64,000 bases of DNA from Catenovulum sp. 2E275 (lineage in GTDB: Bacteria; Pseudomonadota; Gammaproteobacteria; Enterobacterales; Alteromonadaceae), in NCBI RefSeq assembly GCF_025515275.1, contig NZ_JAOPFU010000021.1, positions 1-64,000 on the forward strand, written 5' to 3'. Made by a program: the position numbers and the translations under genes. Every line of letters begins with the position of its first letter. Within the stretch, counting starts at the first letter, position 1. A model generated the notes under the pieces. It ran no database searches. It was given only the letters and a program-made list of their open reading frames with translations, and was not told where the DNA came from. Below are positions 58,098 through 64,000 of the stretch, piece after piece.

Positions 58098-59990
58098 CTA
58101 AGCTGATTTCCTCAACAAACCTTGTTTTTTCAAACTGACCAATAGCAAGGAAACAGCCGCTGGGGTAATACCGGAAATACGAGATGCCTGACCTATGGTT
58201 TCTGGTTTAAATTCTTTTAATTTAGCAACGACTTCGTTAGATAAACCAGATACTGTACTGTAATCAAAATCAGCAGGTAACTTAGTGTTTTCATTACGAA
58301 TTGTACGTTCAATTTCATCTTTTTGGCGCTCAATATAGCCTTCGTATTTTAATTGAACTTCAACCTGTTCGCCTTCTTGAACATCGTTTAACCAAGGGCC
58401 TAAAGATTCAATTTGACTTAATTTTTCGTAATTTAATTCTGGTCGTTTAATTAAATCTTCCAAACTATGTTCACGCGTTAACGGATTTTTTGTCATCGCA
58501 TTAACTTGTGCTAACCCTTCGTGTTTTGGGTGTACCCAAGTTGATTTAAGTCTTTGTTTTTCTTTCTCAATATTTTCAATTTTAGTTGAGAAAAACGCCC
58601 AGCGTTGATCATCAACCAAGCCAATTTGGCGACCAAGCTCAGTTAATCGAATATCGGCGTTGTCTTCACGCAACAATAATCGGTATTCAGCACGGCTGGT
58701 AAACATGCGGTATGGTTCTTTAGTGCCAAGTGTTGTTAAATCATCAATTAACACACCAAGATAAGCGTGATCACGGCGTAAACTAAAGCCTTCTTTTTCT
58801 TGAGCAAACAATGCAGCATTAGCACCGGCCATTAAACCTTGAGCACCGGCTTCTTCATACCCTGTAGTGCCGTTAATTTGACCTGCAAAAAATAAACCTT
58901 TGATAAATTTAGTTTCTAAGGTTTGTTTTAAATCGCGCGGATCAAAAAAGTCGTATTCAATTGCATAACCCGGACGCGTAATATGCGCATTTTCCATACC
59001 TTTGATTGAATGAACTATGCCTAACTGCACATCAAACGGCAAACTGGTTGAAATACCATTAGGATATAACTCGTGTGTGGTTAGTCCTTCTGGTTCAATA
59101 AAAATCTGATGTGATTGTTTATCAGCAAAACGAACTATTTTATCTTCAATCGACGGGCAATATCTTGGCCCAATACCTTCAATCACACCAGAATACATAG
59201 GCGATCTGTCTAAACCACCTCGAATAATTTCATGAGTTTGCTCGTTGGTATGAGTGATAAAACACGGAATTTGTCTTGGATGATCAGACACTTTACCCAT
59301 AAACGAAAATACCGGAGCCGGATTATCACCCGGTTGTTCCTGCATAACCGAAAAATCAACAGTACGGGCATCAATTCTTGGTGGAGTCCCCGTTTTTAAA
59401 CGGCCAACCCGAAATGGTAATTCGCGTAAACGGTTTGCCAAAGCAATGGATGGTGGATCGCCGGCACGACCACCGCTGTAATTTTGTAAACCAATATGGA
59501 TTTGGCCACCCAAGAATGTACCTGTTGTTAAAACAACTGATTTTGCATAAAACTTTAGACCCATTTGGGTCACAACACCTTTGACTTGCTCGTTTTCAAC
59601 AATTAAATCGTCACAGGCTTGTTGGAATATTTTTAAATTTTGCTGATTTTCAAGTGCGCTGCGTACAGCCGCTCGATATAACTGGCGATCTGCTTGCGCA
59701 CGGGTTGCACGAACAGCTGGACCTTTACTTGAATTAAGCGTTCTGAACTGAATACCACCTAAATCAGCCGCTTTAGCCATTAACCCACCTAAAGCGTCAA
59801 TTTCTTTTACCAGATGACCTTTACCAATTCCGCCAATAGCCGGATTACAAGACATTTGTCCTAATGTTTCTACATTATGGGTTAATAACAAGGTATTTTG
59901 ACCCATTCGGGCTGATGCCATAGCAGCTTCTGTTCCTGCATGACCTCCACCAACAACAATGACATCAAAACTTTGCTCAAATGACTGCAT
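58098..59990 (-). CDS. mnmG: tRNA cmnm5U34 synthesis enzyme MnmG
   Basis: This 630-residue FAD-dependent GidA protein works with MnmE to modify wobble uridines. It has the FAD-binding [17 protein letters not shown] (about 15-31), the conserved [15 protein letters not shown] and the C-terminal helical domain. It starts about 240 bp from the oriC region, the usual gammaproteobacterial position. Confidence 0.98.
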   Translation of the reverse strand: MQSFEQSFDVIVVGGGHAGTEAAMASARMGQNTLLLTHNVETLGQMSCNPAIGGIGKGHLVKEIDALGGLMAKAADLGGIQFRTLNSSKGPAVRATRAQADRQLYRAAVRSALENQQNLKIFQQACDDLIVENEQVKGVVTQMGLKFYAKSVVLTTGTFLGGQIHIGLQNYSGGRAGDPPSIALANRLRELPFRVGRLKTGTPPRIDARTVDFSVMQEQPGDNPAPVFSFMGKVSDHPRQIPCFITHTNEQTHEIIRGGLDRSPMYSGVIEGIGPRYCPSIEDKIVRFADKQSHQIFIEPEGLTTHELYPNGISTSLPFDVQLGIVHSIKGMENAHITRPGYAIEYDFFDPRDLKQTLETKFIKGLFFAGQINGTTGYEEAGAQGLMAGANAALFAQEKEGFSLRRDHAYLGVLIDDLTTLGTKEPYRMFTSRAEYRLLLREDNADIRLTELGRQIGLVDDQRWAFFSTKIENIEKEKQRLKSTWVHPKHEGLAQVNAMTKNPLTREHSLEDLIKRPELNYEKLSQIESLGPWLNDVQEGEQVEVQLKYEGYIERQKDEIERTIRNENTKLPADFDYSTVSGLSNEVVAKLKEFKPETIGQASRISGITPAAVSLLLVSLKKQGLLRKSA

Positions 59991-60212
59991 ATAACTTGTC
60001 TCTTTTGGATCTGGAAAAATGGGCGGCTATTTTATACCCAAAAGGCTTAAAGATGCTAGCTTCTGAATGATTCAGCCGAATTAAAATTTAATTTATGACT
60101 TTCTATTGTACTTGAATTTATAAATAGCCAAACACAATTTTTTTCTTGGTATTTTTTAGAAGCTTTTAAAGCAGCGAGTAAATTAATAATTAAATATATA
60201 TTTATATATAAA

Positions 60213-60640
60213 GATCTTATTATTGTTACTATTAGGATCGCCAAGATCTGTTGATAAGCCAAAAAAGATCAAAAAGATCAGCAAATTAGAAATTGAATAA
60301 TTAGTGATCAACAATTGATCAATCTCTGATCAAGATGGATATAAAACATGCTTTTATCCACATGCCAAAACCCCCTCTAATTTTATCCCTGAGTTGATCA
60401 AAGTTTGATCACCTTTTATACAGTATTTATCCACATAGGGGATAATTATTAACTGTAAATGTGGATAAGGTGTGATGATCAAGTGATCAAGCTTTGATCA
60501 ACCTTTGATCAAATTCTGATCAGCCGCATTTTTATTGAGATCCTGTGTTTTGTATATTTAATAAACAATTTATTGTTTTGAGTAAAAATTGTATGTTTTT
60601 CAGACAAATAAATTTTTTTCATTTTTTTCTAATTTTTTGC
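60213..60640. other. chromosomal replication origin oriC
   Basis: The 833-bp gap between mnmG and hemH has perfect DnaA boxes TTATCCACA at 60354-60362 and 60427-60435, and inverted at 60460-60468. Sixteen GATC sites lie within 330 bp (60213-60542), many as TTGATCAA-like words at exactly 11-bp steps. An AT-rich tract rich in T runs (about 60545-60640) would be the unwinding element. 60000-60212 and 60650-60823 are AT-rich with no convincing gene. Confidence 0.92.
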
Positions 60641-60823
60641 AGATAAGGAACTAAAACCCGCTAATAATTAATTTTATATTGGTCTAAAGTGATTGAGTGT
60701 TAGTATTAAAACAATAACTAATGAGTATTAAGCTTAAAAACTACTGTTTATTTTTGTTTACAAAAGTGGTTTTTAACTTTGTTTATTTTATAAATTATCG
60801 TCTGGGTTAATATTTGATTTATT

Positions 60824-61849
60824 ATGAAATATAAAAATTTTTCTGATTTTGAGCCTAACAAGCCAGCAAAAGTAGGGGTATTAATTACAAACCTTGGTAC
60901 ACCTGCTGCACCAACTAAAGCTGAATTAAAAAAGTATTTAAAGCAGTTTTTATCTGATCCAAGAATAGTTGAAGCACCCAGATTGTTATGGTGGTTAGTG
61001 CTTAATGGAGTCATCTTAAATTTTAGGCCTGCGCGTTCTGCTAAAGCTTATCAAGGTGTGTGGACAGAGCAGGGTTCTCCTTTATTGGTACATACTCAAG
61101 CTCAGCAACAAAAAATAGCAGAAAAATTAAACATGGATTTTGGCGATAAAGTGGTTGTTGAATATGCAATGCGTTATGGCGAACCTTCCGTTACTGCTAC
61201 TTTAGACAAATTATTTGAACAAGGCGCGCGCCAGTTATTAGTTTTACCTTTATATCCGCAATATTCGGCCACCACAACGGCATCTACTTTTGATGCTATC
61301 GCGCAGGATTTCACTCAAAGACGTTTATTACCGGATTTTAAATTTATTAGTCATTACCATGATAACCCTGCTTATATTCAGGCATTGGCTGATAAAGTAC
61401 GTGCGCATTGGGCGCAACATGGCCGTGCCGATAAGTTAATTTTTTCATATCACGGTATTCCTAAACGTTATGTTACCAATGGCGATCCGTATCAGGCTGA
61501 GTGTTATCAAACATCTGCTTTGGTTGCTGACAATTTAGGTTTGGCTGAAAATGAATTTTTGACAACATTTCAAAGTCGATTTGGTCGTGAAGAATGGTTA
61601 AAACCTTATACTGATCAAACTTTAAAAGCATTACCAGCAAAAGGCGTTAAATCAGTGCAAGTGATTTGCCCCGGATTTAGTGCTGATTGTATTGAAACCA
61701 TTGAAGAAATTGATGAAGAAAACCGTGAATATTTTATTGAAGCTGGCGGCGAAACATTTGAATACATTCCGGCGTTAAATGCGGATGCGCAACATATTGA
61801 AATGCTAGTGGGCTTAATTAAAGATAACTTAAAAGCTTGGATAAATTAA
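60824..61849 (+). CDS. hemH: ferrochelatase HemH
   Basis: This is a 341-residue enzyme that inserts Fe2+ into protoporphyrin IX, the last heme step. It shows VLITNLGTPAAPT near 19-31, the YPQYSATT motif, catalytic His in FSYHGIPKRY and the conserved CPGFSADCIETIEEI. Length normal. It takes the place next to oriC that mioC has in E. coli. Confidence 0.97.
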   Translation: MKYKNFSDFEPNKPAKVGVLITNLGTPAAPTKAELKKYLKQFLSDPRIVEAPRLLWWLVLNGVILNFRPARSAKAYQGVWTEQGSPLLVHTQAQQQKIAEKLNMDFGDKVVVEYAMRYGEPSVTATLDKLFEQGARQLLVLPLYPQYSATTTASTFDAIAQDFTQRRLLPDFKFISHYHDNPAYIQALADKVRAHWAQHGRADKLIFSYHGIPKRYVTNGDPYQAECYQTSALVADNLGLAENEFLTTFQSRFGREEWLKPYTDQTLKALPAKGVKSVQVICPGFSADCIETIEEIDEENREYFIEAGGETFEYIPALNADAQHIEMLVGLIKDNLKAWIN

Positions 61850-61956
61850 ATAACCTGATGCGCACCTCTGGTTAAATACGTATTCACTAAAATATCATTA
61901 TTATCGATTAATAAGCTGCACTATAATTTTACCTGAATATTGTTTTAAGGTTTTAT

Positions 61957-63300
61957 ATGGCAGCTTCAAACGCTCAGTCTCATTCTCTGTTTAAACTTAC
62001 TTGGCCACTTTTTATTGATTTTGCACTGCATTTTTTAACCGGTGCACTCAATACTTTTATGATTGGCCATGTTTCTTACCAAGGTGTTGCCGCTTTAGCG
62101 GTCGGTAATCAGGTTTTTCAGTTGGCAATTACCTCTTTTGGTTTTGTTACCATTGGTGCCAGCGTGGTGATTACTCAATATTTAGGCGCTAAAAACTCAA
62201 ATGCAGCGCAAACCGTTGTTTATTCTTCGATTGGTTTTAATTTTGTATTAGGTTTGGCCGCTGCCAGCGGCATTATATTGGGTGCCAGCAGTATTTTAAG
62301 TTTAATGAATTTGCCAGAAAACTTAATGTCTGATGGTAAAATTTATTTACAAATTATAGGTTTATGCTTATTACCCGAAGCTGTTGCTTTATGTTTAGCT
62401 GCGGCGATTCGCGCGCATGGTTTTACTTTGCAAGCTATGTGGGTAACTTTGCTGATGAATGTAATTACATTTTTTGGCAACTTATTATTATTGTATGGCT
62501 GGTTTGGTTTACCCGAAATGGGCGTTGCTGGTGTTGCTATTAGCACAGTTACAGGCCGAGTGATTGGAGTCGTGGTGCTGGCTTATTTATTATTTAAATA
62601 CACAGGTATTTCATTTAATTTAGCAGCCATTTTAAAACCAGACAGCAAAATGCTGAAAAAAATATTCCACATAGGTTTACCGGCTGCCGGTGAAAACGTA
62701 TCTTGGATGTTGCAGTTTATGGTTATCACTTCATTTGTCGCACTTATGGGTGATAAAACGCTTGCCGCGCATTCATTTTATTTTCAAATTTGCACCTTTA
62801 TTTTGTTATTTAATTTATCTATTGGTTTAGCTAACGAAATTATTATTGGCCACATGGTTGGTGCAGGTAAATTACAGCAAGCTTATCGACAGTTATATAA
62901 AGCTCTGCGTTTAGGGTTTATTGTTACCGCAATTGTTGCGTTTAGTGCGTATTTTTATGGTGAACAAATTATTAGTTTATTTACCGATGAACTGCAAATT
63001 ATTACTTTAGTTAGTACCTTATTTGTTATTACTTTATTTATGGAACCGGGCAGAGCATTTAATTTAATTGTAATTAATGCGCTTAGAGCAACCGGTGATG
63101 CTAGATTCCCGCTCTATGTTGGTTTATTTTCAATGTGGGGCATTGCGGTTCCTTTTGCTTACTTTTTTGGTATTTATTTAGACTTTGGATTAATTGGTAT
63201 TTGGATTGCATTAGCTATGGATGAATGGACACGCGGTTTGCTTATGTTTTGGCGTTGGCGCAGTGGCAGATGGCAAACTAAATCTTTAGTTGAGCATTAA
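61957..63300 (+). CDS. MATE-family efflux transporter
   Basis: This 447-residue protein has 12 transmembrane segments in two related halves, with FMIGHVSYQGVAALAVGNQV near 35-54 and AAGENVSWMLQF at the start of the second half. It is probably a Na+- or H+-driven exporter of cationic drugs or metabolites at the inner membrane. It is monocistronic or linked with the next gene (42 bp away). Confidence 0.93.
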   Translation: MAASNAQSHSLFKLTWPLFIDFALHFLTGALNTFMIGHVSYQGVAALAVGNQVFQLAITSFGFVTIGASVVITQYLGAKNSNAAQTVVYSSIGFNFVLGLAAASGIILGASSILSLMNLPENLMSDGKIYLQIIGLCLLPEAVALCLAAAIRAHGFTLQAMWVTLLMNVITFFGNLLLLYGWFGLPEMGVAGVAISTVTGRVIGVVVLAYLLFKYTGISFNLAAILKPDSKMLKKIFHIGLPAAGENVSWMLQFMVITSFVALMGDKTLAAHSFYFQICTFILLFNLSIGLANEIIIGHMVGAGKLQQAYRQLYKALRLGFIVTAIVAFSAYFYGEQIISLFTDELQIITLVSTLFVITLFMEPGRAFNLIVINALRATGDARFPLYVGLFSMWGIAVPFAYFFGIYLDFGLIGIWIALAMDEWTRGLLMFWRWRSGRWQTKSLVEH

Positions 63301-63342
63301 ATTATTTATCCAGAGTTAAGGTTATTTACCTAAGGTTTTTAT

Positions 63343-63939
63343 ATGTTGGTGCATTGCACTAAAAAATTAATGGCTGAGTTGCCGGATCATCAAAAAATAC
63401 AAAATTTAACGTCATCTTTGCCATTAGCTGAGCAATTGCCGGACAATGTTATTGTATTTCCCGGTGCTCAAATCCAATTGGAACAAAATGATGTGCCTAA
63501 TTTAGGCCAATGGCATGCTAATTTGGTTTTAATCCAAAATAGAAAATGCATCATTTTTGTTCATGATCACACCCGATTTGGTTTAATTATGCCTTGTGTA
63601 CAAAAAGCGGATTTTGCTGATTTAGAGAGCTTATTTGTTGAAGGTTTTATTAATACCTTATTAAAATTAGATTTTCCGTTTGCGGTAATAGATGCCGCAA
63701 CTAAATTATTAACACCACTTAGATTTGATTCAAATTGCAGTCGTTCAGTGCAAGGTACAATGCGTAAAATGAAAGGCTTAATTGATAATTTATTGGATTA
63801 TGATCAGATAAAAATAAGTGAATTATCACCAAAAGCGGCATCGGCTTGGTTAAATGAAATGCCTTATTCTGCCAAAGGCCAAAGCGATACGATTTGGCCA
63901 ATACAAGCAATGCAGGCGTTTATTGAGTCTAAAATGTAA
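63343..63939 (+). CDS. DUF6933-like conserved hypothetical protein
   Basis: This 198-residue protein begins MLVHCTKKL and has the WHANLVLIQNRKCIIFVHD segment (about 57-75) and the SVQGTMRKMKGLIDNLL helix, a pattern I associate with DUF6933. It has no signal or transmembrane segment. Function unknown. Confidence 0.7.
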   Translation: MLVHCTKKLMAELPDHQKIQNLTSSLPLAEQLPDNVIVFPGAQIQLEQNDVPNLGQWHANLVLIQNRKCIIFVHDHTRFGLIMPCVQKADFADLESLFVEGFINTLLKLDFPFAVIDAATKLLTPLRFDSNCSRSVQGTMRKMKGLIDNLLDYDQIKISELSPKAASAWLNEMPYSAKGQSDTIWPIQAMQAFIESKM

Positions 63940-63942
63940 AAA

Positions 63943-64000
63943 TTAAAACCAGTTAATTTGTTTTAGCTGCTGACTAAACCATTGCACAGCTTTACCTTGT
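63943..64000 (-). CDS. partial CDS, C-terminus only
   Basis: An open minus-strand frame enters from the right edge and ends at TAA (63945-63943), reading QGKAVQWFSQQLKQINWF at its C-terminus. It is convergent with the DUF6933-like gene and separated from it by 3 bp. Too short to identify. Confidence 0.35.
   Translation of the reverse strand, partial: QGKAVQWFSQQLKQINWF

Noticed and set aside
60056-60262. Minus-strand open frame of 68 codons between mnmG and oriC
   Set aside because: AT-rich, no credible ribosome site, and it runs into the GATC array of the origin.
60396-60521. TTTGATC words near oriC that resemble the TnsB-type repeats
   Set aside because: They lack the TGTATTAAAG half and have no TGT/ACA terminus; they fit Dam sites in the replication origin, not a second transposon end.

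Overview
The window reads as chromosomal DNA of an AT-rich, Dam-methylating marine gammaproteobacterium, most likely an Alteromonadales relative. Pointers are the gene order around the origin (mnmG-rsmG-parA-parB-atpIBEFHAGDC, then glmU and glmS), an oriC-like region at about 60.2-60.6 kb with three perfect DnaA boxes and 16 GATC sites, and the conserved C-terminus of GlmS. Genus cannot be fixed from the sequence alone. Almost all core genes left of oriC are on the minus strand, co-directional with the leftward replication fork.

Layout. (1) 1-1.5 kb: a short stretch of integron-type gene cassettes with VCR-like attC sites, a palindromic extragenic repeat and a small membrane protein gene. (2) 1538-30266: a complete 28.7-kb Tn7-like transposon inserted 24 bp past the glmS stop codon. 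Both ends are visible (TGTGG...CCACA, three TnsB-type sites per end, 5-bp AAAAA target duplication), and tnsA, tnsB, tnsC, tnsD (tniQ) and tnsE are all present. Unlike Tn7, tnsABC and tnsDE are separated by about 11.6 kb of cargo. That cargo is a defence island: type I restriction-modification (hsdMSR), a coupled pair of an ADP-ribosyltransferase-like protein and a Ser/Thr kinase, a HATPase/STAS partner-switch-like pair, and a CBASS operon (CD-NTase, E2-like protein with a SEC-C tail, 2TM-SAVED effector). A second block between tnsE and the distal end holds a lipoprotein gene broken by two different IS66-family elements (each with a perfect 8-bp target duplication), then an XRE regulator divergent from a winged-helix/SF2 helicase/metallophosphoesterase operon that I do not recognise as a named system. 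(3) 30.3-37.1 kb: glmS, a DeoR-type regulator, a redoxin-like protein, a membrane diguanylate cyclase and glmU. (4) 37.3-48.5 kb: a nitrogen-scavenging module with an FmdB-like zinc-ribbon protein, formamidase and a five-gene urea/short-chain-amide ABC transporter, divergent from a hybrid histidine kinase whose input domain is a complete NCS1-type permease, with a LuxR-type response regulator. (5) 48.6-55.5 kb: the F0F1 ATP synthase operon. (6) 55.7-60 kb: parB, parA, rsmG, mnmG. (7) oriC, then hemH, a MATE exporter and a DUF6933-like gene on the plus strand.

How the pieces work together: TnsD targets the 3' end of glmS, a neutral chromosomal site, while TnsE would allow transfer to replicating mobile DNA, so the defence cargo has both a stable and a mobile route. 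The amide module would import formamide or urea-like substrates and release ammonia under control of the permease-kinase. Best candidates for undescribed biology are the XRE/wHTH/helicase/phosphoesterase operon with its palindromic operator, the ART-like/kinase pair behind hsdR, and the HATPase/STAS pair in front of CBASS.
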